NCBI GenBank assembly: GCA_021776475.1
Contig: JAJFFV010000005.1
Span: forward strand, 1,116,001 to 1,180,000
Direction: 5' to 3'
Source: Parvularculaceae bacterium
GTDB taxonomy: Bacteria; Pseudomonadota; Alphaproteobacteria; Caulobacterales; Parvularculaceae
Length of the DNA: 64,000 nucleotides
Below, in pieces: positions 27,221 to 37,279 of this stretch (its first letter is position 1; each line of letters begins with the position of its first letter). A model generated the notes under the pieces. The model saw only the letters and a list, made by a program, of their open reading frames with translations, made no database searches and was not told the DNA's origin. Made by a program: the position numbers and the translations under genes.

Positions 27221-28063
27221 ATGAAAAAGTCCGTTGTTCTTTTGCTCACAAGCGTTTTTGTTGTTGCGTTGACCCTCGAGGGCTGCACGACAGTCCGAAA
27301 GGGAGCGGGCAAAGTCGGCCAAGGCGTTGGCAGTGTCGCCAAGGGGGCAGGCAATGTTGTCAAAGGTACTGGCAACGCGGTCAAGGGTGTCGGCAAAGGG
27401 GTTGGCAATACCGTTGGCGCGATCATCCCTGGAAACAAACGCATTGAGTTAGAACCAGGCGAAGAAACTGATCGCAGAGTGCGTCAGGTCGTTGTCGACG
27501 GCGAAGTGAAGCGATACATTTATGTGCGACGCGAGATCTACCCGTTCAAACGCCGGGAGAAACTTGAAGGCGATGCAATCACCAACCAGGTATTACGGGA
27601 AAAGGCCTGGGCCAAGGTCGTAAACAGCACAGAAATGCGCCTTGTCGGCGATAACCGTGTGCGGATAGATGTCAAGGGGCCGCTCGTCATTGACATTGAA
27701 GAGATGGAGTATCTCCTGCTTGGCCGCGCAGCTGGTGAAGCAGCCAGATCCGGCTACGATCGTTTCGCGATTGTTTACATCAATTACTCAGGTGGCGGAG
27801 GGCTGACCAGCATCCTTTTGCCGGATGTCAGCGCGACGAGTGGTAGTAGCTGGATCGGTGCATACGAGGATCTGGTAGCTGAGCGCGAAAGTCAGCGCCT
27901 GGTCGGTGGGTACAACAAGTTTAGCGCCAAAGACATTGAAGCGGTCGTTTTGTTCCTGCCCAGCGAAGATCGGCGGCGGCGGGATACATTTCCGGCGACG
28001 GAAGTCTATCTTAATATGTTGAACGAAGGCCTTTACGACGGAAAGTATCCGTACAAGAACTAA
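27221..28063 (+). CDS. Glycine-rich repeat lipoprotein
   Basis: A 280-residue protein with a signal peptide and lipobox (LEGC, Cys22). Residues about 25-62 are a low-complexity stretch of GxGxxVKG-like units (VGQGVGSVAKGAGN and close variants), resembling flexible envelope linkers. The rest is a folded-looking domain with DVKGPLVIDIEEMEYLLLGRAA. The ATG at 27221 is preferred to a GTG at 27206. It may be a cell-envelope protein; no family is named. It is not operonic with the downstream Kef gene. Confidence 0.7.
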   Translation: MKKSVVLLLTSVFVVALTLEGCTTVRKGAGKVGQGVGSVAKGAGNVVKGTGNAVKGVGKGVGNTVGAIIPGNKRIELEPGEETDRRVRQVVVDGEVKRYIYVRREIYPFKRREKLEGDAITNQVLREKAWAKVVNSTEMRLVGDNRVRIDVKGPLVIDIEEMEYLLLGRAAGEAARSGYDRFAIVYINYSGGGGLTSILLPDVSATSGSSWIGAYEDLVAERESQRLVGGYNKFSAKDIEAVVLFLPSEDRRRRDTFPATEVYLNMLNEGLYDGKYPYKN

Positions 28064-28228
28064 ATGCCGTGACCAGTACTGGGCCCATTGGTCTGTTTTT
28101 CCACAACATGAACGCGAGAGCGGATCTGTCGACTTTGACCAGCCTTGACTTTGGTTGCAGGTCACCCGGTGCTTGATCATCTGCCGGACGGCGTCTACTT
28201 CTGCACATAACAATGAGTGGGAGAATTG

Positions 28229-29989
28229 ATGTCTGGCCCGGTCGATAATGAATTTCTGATACAGGCGGCAACCTATCTCGGGGCAACGGCAATTGCCGTG
28301 CCGATCTTCAAACGCCTCAAGCTCGGGACAATTCTCGGCTTCCTCGCTGCCGGTATTGCCCTTGGTGAACATGGTTTGGGGCTGCTGCGCGCGGAAGAAG
28401 GCATGTTCCAGATTGCCGAGCTCGGCGTTGTCCTGTTTTTGTTCATTATTGGGCTTGAACTCAGTCTCGGGCGGTTGTGGGACCTCCGAAAGGATATTTT
28501 CGGTCTCGGCCTCGCGCAAATGGGCATAACCGGTGTCTTATTTGCGCTGGCTCTCACATACCTCACCCCACTCGGTCCTGCCGCTTCGTGGATCGCCGGC
28601 TTTGCTTTTGCCGGATCATCGACGGCGTTCGCCCTCGGTATCCTCGAAGAGCGAAACGAGTTGAACAGCGCCTATGGTACCAAGGCGTTTTCAATCCTGC
28701 TGTTTCAGGATCTTGCCGTTATCCCGCTCCTTGCAGCAATCCCTTTTGTCGCGCCATCGATGTTGGGGAGCACAGCCGGGTTTGACCTGATGGCCGTGCT
28801 GAAAGCTGCCGGCGTGATTATCGGATTGATAGTTGTTGCCCGCTACGTCCTAAACCGCGCGTTCAGTCTTGTCGCGATCTCTGGGTCACGTGAAGCGTTC
28901 GCCGCCATGGCGCTTTTTGTTGTCGCGGCAACAGCGCTGGCCGTTTCTGCGGTTGGTCTTTCCATGGCGCTTGGCGCTTTCCTGGCTGGTGTTATGCTGG
29001 CTGAAAGTACATTCCGCCACCAGATCGAGGCCGACATCAAACCATTCCGTGAGTTACTGCTCGGACTGTTTTTTATCGGTGTCGGTATGCAACTTGATCT
29101 GCCAGTTATTTTCAACAACTGGATGTTGGTTATTGGTTGTACTCTGGCACTTATTGCGATCAAGATGGGGATTATTTTTTCACTTGCACGTCTGTTCCGT
29201 ACACAAATAGGGGATGCGCTGAAGGCTGGCGCGGTCTTGTCACAGTGCGGCGAGTTCGCCTTTGTCGTATTTTCACTTGGGGCTGCCCAATCGCTTTTCA
29301 GGGCGAGTGATGCAACGCTGATGTCTGCTATCGTCACGCTCTCGATGATGTTGACGCCGGTCGTCATAATGCTCGCTAACCGCGTCTCACTCCCGGATGA
29401 AAAGGGCGAGACGCCGGAGCATCTTAGCGACTTTCAAGGTGAAGTCCTGATCGTCGGATTTGGCCGGATGGGGCAGATTATATCGATGGTCCTCCACAGC
29501 TCCGGGATCAAGGTCAACACAATTGATCTTGATCCAAAACGCATCCAAACGGCCAGAAATTTCGGCTATAAAGTTTATTACGGCGACGGCTACAATGTCG
29601 AACTCCTGAAGACCGCAGGGGCGACCCGCGCCAACGCCGTTATTTTTGCCTCCAGTGACAGTGGCAAGCTGCGCCCGACAATTGACGCGCTCCGAGCTTC
29701 CTGTCCGAATATCAAGATCATTGCCCGGGCCCATGACCGGGTCCACGAAATGAAACTCATGGATGCTGAAATTGACCATATCACTCGCGAGACGATGGAA
29801 TCGAGCCTAATGATGGCAGGCAATACTTTGTCGACCTTAGGCAAATCCGAGCGCTTTATCGAAGATGTGAAACAAGAATTTCGTCTGCGCGACCGCGAAA
29901 TTCTGCTGCAGCAGAAAGCTGGCGATATTTACGCTGGCTCAGACCGAATTAGCCAGCCATTCCAAGCGGCGAGCAATAGCGAGAATTGA
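28229..29989 (+). CDS. Monovalent cation:proton antiporter-2, KefB/KefC type
   Basis: A 586-residue CPA2 antiporter. Residues about 8-390 hold 12-13 membrane helices with the family signature ELGVVLFLFIIGLEL and the conserved FQDLAVIPLL region. The C-terminal RCK/TrkA-N domain has a Rossmann motif in LIVGFGRMGQI (residues about 407-417), then NTIDLDPKRI. It exports K+ or Na+ for protons in response to a nucleotide ligand. The ATG at 28229 follows GTGGGAG. Confidence 0.9.
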   Translation: MSGPVDNEFLIQAATYLGATAIAVPIFKRLKLGTILGFLAAGIALGEHGLGLLRAEEGMFQIAELGVVLFLFIIGLELSLGRLWDLRKDIFGLGLAQMGITGVLFALALTYLTPLGPAASWIAGFAFAGSSTAFALGILEERNELNSAYGTKAFSILLFQDLAVIPLLAAIPFVAPSMLGSTAGFDLMAVLKAAGVIIGLIVVARYVLNRAFSLVAISGSREAFAAMALFVVAATALAVSAVGLSMALGAFLAGVMLAESTFRHQIEADIKPFRELLLGLFFIGVGMQLDLPVIFNNWMLVIGCTLALIAIKMGIIFSLARLFRTQIGDALKAGAVLSQCGEFAFVVFSLGAAQSLFRASDATLMSAIVTLSMMLTPVVIMLANRVSLPDEKGETPEHLSDFQGEVLIVGFGRMGQIISMVLHSSGIKVNTIDLDPKRIQTARNFGYKVYYGDGYNVELLKTAGATRANAVIFASSDSGKLRPTIDALRASCPNIKIIARAHDRVHEMKLMDAEIDHITRETMESSLMMAGNTLSTLGKSERFIEDVKQEFRLRDREILLQQKAGDIYAGSDRISQPFQAASNSEN

Positions 29990-30070
29990 TCTTGCGGGCC
30001 CGAGAGCCAGTTGAATTTGCGCCGCCTTTCTGCAATGAGACGAGGCACTCAACACTACCGGAGAGGGACC

Positions 30071-30769
30071 ATGATGAAAGTCTATACTAGTGCAGATGAC
30101 GCGCTTGGCGGTCTAACATTTGACGGCATGACCGTGATGGCGGGTGGGTTCGGCCTGTGTGGTATCCCTGAAAATCTGATCGTCGCCTTGCGCGATTCAG
30201 GTGCTAAAGACATTACCGCGATTTCCAACAATGCGGGGATCGATGACTTCGGATTGGGGCTGTTACTGCAGACCCGCCAGATTAAAAAAATGGTATCGTC
30301 CTATGTCGGTGAGAACGCAACTTTCGAGAAACAGTATCTTTCCGGGGAACTTGATCTTGAATTTAATCCGCAAGGCACGCTTGCGGAACGGATTCGCGCG
30401 GGCGGCGCCGGAATTCCCGGGTTTTATACCAAAACGGGCGTCGGCACACTGATCGCTGAAGGCAAAGAGCACAAGGATTTTGACGGTGAAACGCACATCA
30501 TGGAAACTGGCCTGAAGGCGGATCTTTCACTGGTGAAGGCATGGAAGGGCGATACCCAAGGAAATCTTATTTTCCGCAAGACTGCACGCAATTTTAATCC
30601 GATGATGGCCACAGCCGGCAAGGTAACGGTCGCGGAAGTCGAAGAACTGGTCGAAGTCGGTGAACTCGAGCCGGACCAAATTCATACTGCTGGTATTTTT
30701 GTTCAACGGATTCTGAAAGGTTCATTTGAAAAACGCATTGAACAACGCACCATTCGTGAACGTGCTTAA
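30071..30769 (+). CDS. scoA: 3-oxoacid CoA-transferase subunit A
   Basis: A 232-residue alpha subunit of succinyl-CoA:3-ketoacid CoA-transferase, which moves CoA from succinyl-CoA to acetoacetate. The family N-terminus [20 protein letters not shown] is present, with [16 protein letters not shown] in the middle. The ATG at 30071 is preceded by GAGAGGGA; the frame to 30011 is rejected. The subunit B gene follows only after a DUF4287/DUF5655 gene, which is atypical. Confidence 0.93.
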   Translation: MMKVYTSADDALGGLTFDGMTVMAGGFGLCGIPENLIVALRDSGAKDITAISNNAGIDDFGLGLLLQTRQIKKMVSSYVGENATFEKQYLSGELDLEFNPQGTLAERIRAGGAGIPGFYTKTGVGTLIAEGKEHKDFDGETHIMETGLKADLSLVKAWKGDTQGNLIFRKTARNFNPMMATAGKVTVAEVEELVEVGELEPDQIHTAGIFVQRILKGSFEKRIEQRTIRERA

Positions 30770-30773
30770 CTAC

Positions 30774-31364
30774 ATGGCCACTTCCCCCATAAAACCAAAA
30801 GCCAACATCACCGAGCGCCAGGAACAATGGTTCGCCGCGGTGAAAGCAGGGCTCGAAAAAGAAACCGGCAAGAGTTTTGCTGAGTGGGTGAAGATCGCCA
30901 AAAAATGCCCTGAAACCAAACCACGGGCCCGGACGAAATGGATGAAAGATACTCACGGTATTGGTATCAACCGGGCATCAGTCATCTTCTCGGCAGCATT
31001 TGAAGGCAGCCTCGGATGGGATAATCCGGACGCGTTGAAAGATGCATTGTGGAAAGATGACGCCCAGCGATTGATTGTCGACACGCTGGAAAAAGCGATC
31101 GCCAAATTCGATGGCGTGACAATCGGACAACGCAAAACCTTCACCGCATTTTCGCGCAAGGTGCAGTTTGCAGCTATTCGGCCCCACCAGGGCGAAGTCC
31201 GTCTCGGTGTTGCTGTTGATGCCGGCCTTGATAGACGCTTTGAGGCACCGCTTAAGAATGAGGGCTGGTCGGATCGGCTGAAAGCGTCAACCGTTCTCGC
31301 CAAGCCGGGAGATATAGATGCCCGCCTGATGTCATTTTTGAAACAGGCATGGGAGGCCGCTTAG
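30774..31364 (+). CDS. DUF4287/DUF5655 protein inside the CoA-transferase operon
   Basis: A 196-residue protein with an N-terminal DUF4287-like half (QEQWFAAVKAGLEKETGKSF through GINRASVIF) and a C-terminal DUF5655-like half (TFTAFSRKVQFAAIRPHQGE). Both domains lack known activity. It lies five bases after scoA and 27 before scoB, so it is co-transcribed with them. The domain calls are by eye, from typical patterns. Confidence 0.75.
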   Translation: MATSPIKPKANITERQEQWFAAVKAGLEKETGKSFAEWVKIAKKCPETKPRARTKWMKDTHGIGINRASVIFSAAFEGSLGWDNPDALKDALWKDDAQRLIVDTLEKAIAKFDGVTIGQRKTFTAFSRKVQFAAIRPHQGEVRLGVAVDAGLDRRFEAPLKNEGWSDRLKASTVLAKPGDIDARLMSFLKQAWEAA

Positions 31365-31370
31365 GCGGCC
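31355..31370. other. Intercistronic hairpin at the DUF4287 gene stop
   Basis: GGCCGC and GCGGCC pair perfectly around TTAG, which contains the stop codon. No T run follows, so it is not a terminator; it may affect coupling to or stability of the scoB message. AAGGAG for scoB lies just beyond, at 31378-31383. Confidence 0.5.
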
Positions 31371-31391
31371 GTGAAATAAGGAGAGCAGAAG

Positions 31392-32024
31392 ATGCCTTGG
31401 GATCGAAACGAAATGGCGCAGCGCGCCGCACAGGAGCTACAGGACGGATTTTATGTCAACCTTGGCATTGGTATTCCAACATTGGTCGCCAACTTCATCC
31501 CCGATGACATAGATGTTACCTTGCAGTCAGAAAACGGCATGCTGGGCATGGGTCCATTTCCGTATGATGATGAAGTTGATCCGGACCTCATCAATGCCGG
31601 CAAGCAGACGATTACAGAGCTGCGCAGAACATCTTATTTTTCATCAGCTGATTCATTCGGTATGATCCGTGGGGGCCATATCGATCTTTCTATTCTCGGT
31701 GCAATGGAAGTCTCGCAGCATGGCGATCTCGCCAACTGGATGATCCCTGGCAAGATGGTCAAAGGGATGGGCGGTGCGATGGATCTTGTTGCCGGTGTCA
31801 AGCGGGTGATCGTATTGATGGATCATACCTCGAAGAAAGGCGATCCGAAATTGCTGAAAGAGTGTTCGCTGCCGTTGACCGGCGTGCGTTGTGTCGACCG
31901 GGTGGTTACGGGCCTCGGCGTGTTCGATGTGAACAAGGACGCAGGAACGCTGAAGATCGTTGAATTGGCACCTGGTATTTCAAAAGACGAGGCGGGGGCA
32001 CAAACGCAAGCGACGATAGAGTAG
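31392..32024 (+). CDS. scoB: 3-oxoacid CoA-transferase subunit B
   Basis: A 210-residue beta subunit. The catalytic glutamate is Glu47 in SENGML, the family motif. GLGIGIPT-like [15 protein letters not shown] and [18 protein letters not shown] are typical. With scoA it forms the CoA-transferase that lets acetoacetate enter central metabolism. The 250 bases after its stop hold no supported gene. Confidence 0.95.
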   Translation: MPWDRNEMAQRAAQELQDGFYVNLGIGIPTLVANFIPDDIDVTLQSENGMLGMGPFPYDDEVDPDLINAGKQTITELRRTSYFSSADSFGMIRGGHIDLSILGAMEVSQHGDLANWMIPGKMVKGMGGAMDLVAGVKRVIVLMDHTSKKGDPKLLKECSLPLTGVRCVDRVVTGLGVFDVNKDAGTLKIVELAPGISKDEAGAQTQATIE

Positions 32025-32277
32025 GGTGAGCCAGAGGGGCGGGGTAGGGTGTTGGATAATAGCAAGTTTGCGATTTCGCTCATCGCCGCGATCAGGGGTT
32101 GCCTCGATCAGCAAGCCTTGATGGATCCAAACACAGGACCTGCTTTTTAAATCGTGGCGGGGCGCTGAATTTTTCAAGCGAGATCGCCAAAGCTTGAGAC
32201 CCTTCTTGTCGACTGAGCAGTCAGAAAATTTTGCCCCTTAGAGGCAAGCGGGATTTCAGCTGCTGTCCCCGGGCGGG

Positions 32278-33669
32278 TCAGTCTTGGCGGGGCAAAATCA
32301 ACACACTCGCCGGATCAATATGTTCGCCGTCCTTGATCACTTCGACGTGGAGGTGCGGCCCGGTACTGCGGCCCGTTGAACCGACTTTGGCGATGATCTG
32401 CCCAGCTGCAACTTTGTCACCCTCCTCGGCCACAAAACTGTTGAGGTGCACATAGCGGGTAATAAACCCGTCGGCGTGCGCCACTTCCATTACCTTGCCA
32501 TACCCACCAGGATCCGTTCTTGTCTGCATCACGTGACCGGCTGCAGGCGCTTTAACAGGGGTGTCGAGCGGAGCCTTGATATCAACGCCAACATGCAGTT
32601 GCCGTTCACCAGTAAATGGGCTCGTTTGCATCCCGTATGAACTGGTAATTTTGCCCTGTACAATGAGCGCCGAAAACGCAGGAGCCTTGCTCGCCGAGGC
32701 ATCAGCGTAAGCCAGTTGAACAGCTGCGACCGGTGCCGCGAGCACTGCGATCACCGCCATGACGAGCCGTTTGGGGCGCCTGCCTTTTGCCTCAGATGGT
32801 CGCATGATTTCTATTACACGCATTCTAAATTCTCCTTTTCTCCGCAAGCTGAAGAACGCCGGCGCATCAATGCGTCCGGCACCGGCGATAATCTCCAGGA
32901 CACACAGCAAGGTCATCGCATATGATTTTCGCGATTCTGGTGCCTTTGCAGTTACTGCCATATCGCAAGCGATTTCACAGGCGAGCCTACACTTTGAAGT
33001 CTGTAAACGGATGAATGGATTAAACCAGAAAAGAATATCAATTACAGCAAGTAGCAGAAAATATCGGGCGTCGCCGCGCTCAAGATGCGCCCTTTCATGC
33101 TGGATGATGAGGTCCAGCTGGGCGGGCGACAACTGGTTGATCAGGACGCGGGGCAGAATAATTCTCCCGGTCATGTCGATAAACGGAGAGACCTGACTGT
33201 TGGTGATTAAAACATCGCAGCCCAGTGAGTGCAGTGGCTTTTTGGCCGCCGTAACGATCCTGTTCAATTGAATCTGCGTGCGGCAGAATCTCGCGAACCA
33301 CGCGCTGACGCCAACAACATAAATCATGATCACAGCAAGAAAAATTGGTGGTGTCCATGAAGCCTTTGCGCTCGCAAGTTGAAAATGAGCGCTAACGGCC
33401 AATGGTGTTTGATCACCAGCGGGAGCAAACGGAATTTGCAGGATCGCAATCTTGTCCGGGAACAGGACTGCACCTGCGTAAAAACATGCCCCCATGACTG
33501 CAGGGGCAATCACCAGCAGTAAAAACAGTTTTTCTGTCTGGTCCTCTGGGTGATCGGCCGGCGACAGGGAGTAAATCCCGTATCTTAGCGCCCAAATCAG
33601 TGCACTCCATAAAAAAGGGATCAGTAGGACAATTACGATGGCGAGCCCGATACCGGAAATTTCATTCAT
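32278..33669 (-). CDS. M56-M23 fusion metallopeptidase (BlaR1-like)
   Basis: A 463-residue membrane protein fusing two peptidase families. The N-terminal M56/BlaR1 part has four membrane helices and HExxH at 191-195 (HERAH). The C-terminal M23 (LytM) part has HVGVD and HLH at 439-441, a zinc site used for peptidoglycan hydrolysis. It overlaps the BlaI gene by four bases, forming the regulator/receptor pair of a BlaI-BlaR1 type circuit. The sensor domain of classic BlaR1 is replaced by M23, so the stimulus may be peptidoglycan rather than a beta-lactam. That last point is inference. Confidence 0.88.
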   Translation of the reverse strand: MNEISGIGLAIVIVLLIPFLWSALIWALRYGIYSLSPADHPEDQTEKLFLLLVIAPAVMGACFYAGAVLFPDKIAILQIPFAPAGDQTPLAVSAHFQLASAKASWTPPIFLAVIMIYVVGVSAWFARFCRTQIQLNRIVTAAKKPLHSLGCDVLITNSQVSPFIDMTGRIILPRVLINQLSPAQLDLIIQHERAHLERGDARYFLLLAVIDILFWFNPFIRLQTSKCRLACEIACDMAVTAKAPESRKSYAMTLLCVLEIIAGAGRIDAPAFFSLRRKGEFRMRVIEIMRPSEAKGRRPKRLVMAVIAVLAAPVAAVQLAYADASASKAPAFSALIVQGKITSSYGMQTSPFTGERQLHVGVDIKAPLDTPVKAPAAGHVMQTRTDPGGYGKVMEVAHADGFITRYVHLNSFVAEEGDKVAAGQIIAKVGSTGRSTGPHLHVEVIKDGEHIDPASVLILPRQD

Positions 33670-34070
33670 TTGACATTACTCCCGTCATCTTGATCGAGTT
33701 CTTCGAGAAGTACGCCAAGCGCCTCGATTTCTTCCGGTTCGATGAACTTGCTGTGGGCAAAAGCTGCGGCGGGCAGCGGTTCATCCGTATCGAGTATATT
33801 ACGGGCGAAATCCTTGATCAGTCCGGCCATAGTCTGAAGTTTTGAATGGGCCGCCGCAAACGTTTTGAGACCGTGAATCTGTTCGATTCGCAGGAGTCCC
33901 TTTGCGACCATGCGGTCGAGCGCCTTGCGCGTGGTTGAGTAGGACCACCCGGTTTCTACCTGGCTTGCTTGGTGAATTTCGCGGGCGCTCAGTCGCTCAC
34001 GCTGCCACAGATATCGTAATAATTTGAGCTCGAAATTTGATGGTTTTGCCATTCTCGCGGCCTTTGCCAT
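33666..34070 (-). CDS. BlaI/MecI family repressor
   Basis: A 134-residue winged-helix protein. The DNA-binding half reads FELKLLRYLW, then LSAREIHQA and STTRKALDRMVAKGLL, the pattern of BlaI/MecI/CopY repressors. The C-terminal half holds the dimerisation and cleavage region. The start at 34070 is chosen because a 20-base palindrome sits immediately upstream at 34074-34093, which would lie inside the gene if the ATG at 34103 were used; 34052 is possible. It overlaps the M56-M23 gene by four bases. Confidence 0.85.
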   Translation of the reverse strand: MAKAARMAKPSNFELKLLRYLWQRERLSAREIHQASQVETGWSYSTTRKALDRMVAKGLLRIEQIHGLKTFAAAHSKLQTMAGLIKDFARNILDTDEPLPAAAFAHSKFIEPEEIEALGVLLEELDQDDGSNVK

Positions 34071-34073
34071 GAA

Positions 34074-34093
34074 CATGCGGCATATGTCGCATG
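34074..34093. promoter_or_regulatory. Candidate BlaI operator
   Basis: CATGCGGCATATGTCGCATG is a near-perfect 20-base palindrome: the centre CATATG is symmetric and only one pair breaks the symmetry. It sits directly upstream of the chosen repressor start. BlaI-family operators are symmetric with a similar AT-centred core, so autorepression is likely. Confidence 0.6.
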
Positions 34094-34134
34094 TATACGG
34101 CAATGATTCAAGCTAAATTTTAGAACCGGCCCGT

Positions 34135-34719
34135 TCAACACTCATAGGTGCTTTTGACGTCGACATTTCCCGGCCGCAAGGCAAATTCTTTCAGCGCTTG
34201 TCGGTGCTGACCTGCCTCCTCGACATAATGGGAGGCCCCCATCAGGGCCATCTTGTCTTCGCCTTCCTTCAGCGCCCGCAGTTTGCGGGCCGGCAAACCG
34301 GCCCACATTTCGCCGGTCGGCACTCGCTTGTTGTTTGCCAGAAATGCGCCTGCCGCCAGGAACCCGCCAGTTTCAATGACAGCCCCATCAAGAACGGTAG
34401 AGCACATCCCGACAAAGCCGCCATCCTGCACCTCGCAGCCATGCAACATGCAGCGATGGCCAACCAGGACATTATCTCCGATCAAACAGGGCCTACCGCC
34501 GATTTCCGGCAAATCAACATGGATGATCGTGCCGTCCTGAATATTTGTATTCCTCCCGATACGGATTTTATTGGTGTCGGCGCGCAAAACAGATCCGTAC
34601 CAGATACTTGCATTCTCGCCGATTTCGACCTCACCAATGATAACGGCACCGGGTGCGATAAAAGCAGAATCATGAATGCTGGGTGTTTTGCCTTCAAACG
34701 GCAATATTAATGGCTGCAT
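34135..34719 (-). CDS. Gamma carbonic anhydrase family protein
   Basis: A 194-residue left-handed beta-helix protein with hexapeptide repeats from about residue 20. It carries the metal ligands in HVD (after GTIIHVD), HRCMLHGC and the usual IGDNVLVGH. The family binds zinc or iron and hydrates CO2 in some members; others (PaaY-like) are thioesterases. The length and N-terminus are typical. Confidence 0.88.
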   Translation of the reverse strand: MQPLILPFEGKTPSIHDSAFIAPGAVIIGEVEIGENASIWYGSVLRADTNKIRIGRNTNIQDGTIIHVDLPEIGGRPCLIGDNVLVGHRCMLHGCEVQDGGFVGMCSTVLDGAVIETGGFLAAGAFLANNKRVPTGEMWAGLPARKLRALKEGEDKMALMGASHYVEEAGQHRQALKEFALRPGNVDVKSTYEC

Positions 34720-34783
34720 GAGAGACCTCTAAAAGCTGCAAGTCTCTCAAGCATATGGTGTTTGAAGGTCAAGGTCGACAGTC

Positions 34784-35218
34784 TTAGTCGAGCGTTTCGG
34801 CCAATTCTGCGTTCTTGTTCCAGATATACATCGCCTTGACGTAACATCTATCAACATCGATGCCCGCCCGATCGCTACCTGAAAAAAAGTTTTCAGAAAC
34901 GATCAATCGGTCGCCTCTGGTCAGGCAGCTGGTTGTACTGTCAAGAGCGATCCTCTGTGCACGGTCCAGCTGGAAACAGCTTCCGGTTTCGACAAGATAT
35001 TGCCGGTTCGGGCTGGTCTGCAGCACAACCGAGTTTTTGGACGCATTACTGAAACTGTCGATACTACGATTGAAGCAGATGCGGTCAACTTTCTCACCGC
35101 GCCTTGGGTCGGGTCCTTCAGCCGCTTTGACATCGCCCGCTTCGGTCGTTGAACAAGCAGCGACAAGCGCCAGACTCAACACACTGAGCCCTCTCATGAT
35201 AGGTGCGTTTCGGGTCAT
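34784..35218 (-). CDS. DUF6491-like lipoprotein
   Basis: A 144-residue secreted protein with a signal sequence and lipobox (VAACS, Cys22). The mature part has the ordered Cys pattern ICFNRSIDSF, GSCFQLDRAQRIAL and SCLTRGDRL, which matches the DUF6491 family as I know it. The function is unknown. Confidence 0.65.
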   Translation of the reverse strand: MTRNAPIMRGLSVLSLALVAACSTTEAGDVKAAEGPDPRRGEKVDRICFNRSIDSFSNASKNSVVLQTSPNRQYLVETGSCFQLDRAQRIALDSTTSCLTRGDRLIVSENFFSGSDRAGIDVDRCYVKAMYIWNKNAELAETLD

Positions 35219-35393
35219 GTTGCCTCTCCTATAATAGATGTGGTTGAACGTGATATGCTCCCCAGCCTCGCGACTATACCACAGTAAACCGCGAGCAAAA
35301 CAGGACCGGTCATCACAATCGAGCGCGCAAGGCGCAAAAACAGCTTCATTTTTCCGTCGGATTTAGGCAAGTTGTGCCGCTGGAGGTTGCGTC

Positions 35394-37232
35394 ATGGTTC
35401 ACTCACCCGGATCTGCGGATAAAGTATTGTCGATTGTCGATCTGGCAGTCAGCTTTGATACGCCTGATGGCCTGGTTCAGGCGGTAAAAGGCGTCACCTT
35501 CGACGTCGCGGAAGGGGAGTGCATCGGCATTGTCGGCGAGTCCGGTTCCGGCAAAAGCCAAACCTGCTTGTCTGCCCTTGGTCTGGTCGCCTCAAACGGT
35601 ACCGTTACCGGCCAAGCTCTTTATCGCGGTGAAAATCTGCTCACCATGCCGAAAAGCAGTCTTCGGGCTGTTCGTGGTGATCGCATTTCGATGATCTTTC
35701 AGGATCCGCTGACTTCGCTGACCCCGCATATGCGGGTTGGTCAACAGATGGCGGAAGTCCTTGGCGTCCACAAAGGCATTACCGGTGAGAACGCCATAGA
35801 GCAGTGCAAGGAAATGCTTGAGCGGGTGCGTATCTCAGAGGCCACGCGCCGGCTTCGGCAATATCCGCATGAGCTTTCCGGTGGTATGCGCCAGCGGGTG
35901 ATGATCGCAATGGCGCTTCTTGGGGACCCGGATCTTCTGATCGCGGACGAACCGACGACGGCACTTGATGTTACTGTGCAGGCGCAAATTCTCGACATTA
36001 TCCATGACTTAAAACAGGACCGGCAGATGGCACTGGCGCTGATCACCCATGATATGGGTGTGGTCGCGCGCATGTGTGACCGTGTTCTGGTGATGCGTGA
36101 TGGCTATTTCGTCGAGCAGGGGAGTACCGAAGATATCTTCTACGCCCCCAAGGATGATTATACAAAAATGCTACTTGAGGCGATGCCGCGGCTCGATCAA
36201 CCGGACCGGTCCTGGCGGCCTGCTATCGACCCTTTAAAGGGCGACGAGGAGACGATCCTCACGGTCAATAATGTGGCCGTTCATTACCCGATAAAAATCG
36301 ATGCCAGCCTGTTTTCAAAGAGCAAGCCGCTGCGGGCCGTTGACGGGGTCAGTTTTGAATTGAAGCGCGGTGAAACTCTCGGGATCGTCGGCGAATCCGG
36401 TTGCGGCAAATCAACGCTCGCAAGAGCCGTCCTGCAATTCGCACCTCTCAAGAAAGAAGCTGATGCGAAGCCAGTTGTCTGGATGGGGCGTGATCTATCT
36501 CGCGAAACGAGAGAATCGATCCGTAGTCTGCGTAAAGAATTTCAGATTGTTTTTCAAGATCCCCTCGCCGCGCTCAATCCGCGCATGACAATCGGGGACT
36601 GCATTGCCGAGCCACTGCTCACGCACAAACCGGGCCTGACGCCGGAGGAGGTTGATCAACAGGCCCGCGTGATGCTGAAGCGTGTGGACCTGTCACCCGT
36701 CCTGATCAACCGCTATCCGCATGAGCTTTCCGGCGGTCAGAACCAGCGCGTCGGGATTGCGCGGGCGATGATCTTGAAGCCTGAAATGGTCATCTGTGAC
36801 GAGGCCGTGAGCGCGCTTGATGTTTCGGTTCAGGCCGGGATTATCGACCTGCTGATTGACCTGCAAAAAGATTTTTCGATGTCGTTGATGTTTATTTCGC
36901 ATGATCTGTCTGTTGTGCGGGAAATATCACATCGCGTCATGGTGCTCTATCTTGGCAGAATAGTTGAAATTGCCGACCGCGATGCAATCTATGAGGATGC
37001 CCGCCACCCCTATACCAAAGCACTGATCTCGGCCGTGCCGACGCCCGACCCAAAAATTGAGCGGACCAAGCCCCGGATCAAACTGCGGGGCGATCTGCCC
37101 TCACCGCTCGATACACGGGCAGCGTTGCGTTTCCTTAAATCAAAAGTGATTGACGATCCCGATGCCGAGCAGTATCGACCAAAGCTGATCGAGGTGGCAC
37201 CAGGGCATCTTGTTGCTGAATACGACGCTTAA
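35394..37232 (+). CDS. Dual ATP-binding protein of a peptide-type ABC importer
   Basis: A 612-residue protein with two ABC ATPase halves, each of DppD/DppF (OppD/OppF) type. Walker A is GESGSGKSQ in the first half and GESGCGKST in the second. Signatures are LSGGMRQRV and LSGGQNQRV, and Walker B is [12 protein letters not shown] and [11 protein letters not shown]. It resembles the fused YejF-type subunit of a peptide/microcin importer. No permease or binding-protein gene is next to it, so its partners lie elsewhere. The ATG at 35394 is in a clean context. Confidence 0.9.
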   Translation: MVHSPGSADKVLSIVDLAVSFDTPDGLVQAVKGVTFDVAEGECIGIVGESGSGKSQTCLSALGLVASNGTVTGQALYRGENLLTMPKSSLRAVRGDRISMIFQDPLTSLTPHMRVGQQMAEVLGVHKGITGENAIEQCKEMLERVRISEATRRLRQYPHELSGGMRQRVMIAMALLGDPDLLIADEPTTALDVTVQAQILDIIHDLKQDRQMALALITHDMGVVARMCDRVLVMRDGYFVEQGSTEDIFYAPKDDYTKMLLEAMPRLDQPDRSWRPAIDPLKGDEETILTVNNVAVHYPIKIDASLFSKSKPLRAVDGVSFELKRGETLGIVGESGCGKSTLARAVLQFAPLKKEADAKPVVWMGRDLSRETRESIRSLRKEFQIVFQDPLAALNPRMTIGDCIAEPLLTHKPGLTPEEVDQQARVMLKRVDLSPVLINRYPHELSGGQNQRVGIARAMILKPEMVICDEAVSALDVSVQAGIIDLLIDLQKDFSMSLMFISHDLSVVREISHRVMVLYLGRIVEIADRDAIYEDARHPYTKALISAVPTPDPKIERTKPRIKLRGDLPSPLDTRAALRFLKSKVIDDPDAEQYRPKLIEVAPGHLVAEYDA

Positions 37233-37279
37233 AAGTATCGGCAGCGTTTGAGAGTTAAACTTATTGTCTTGTCAAATTA

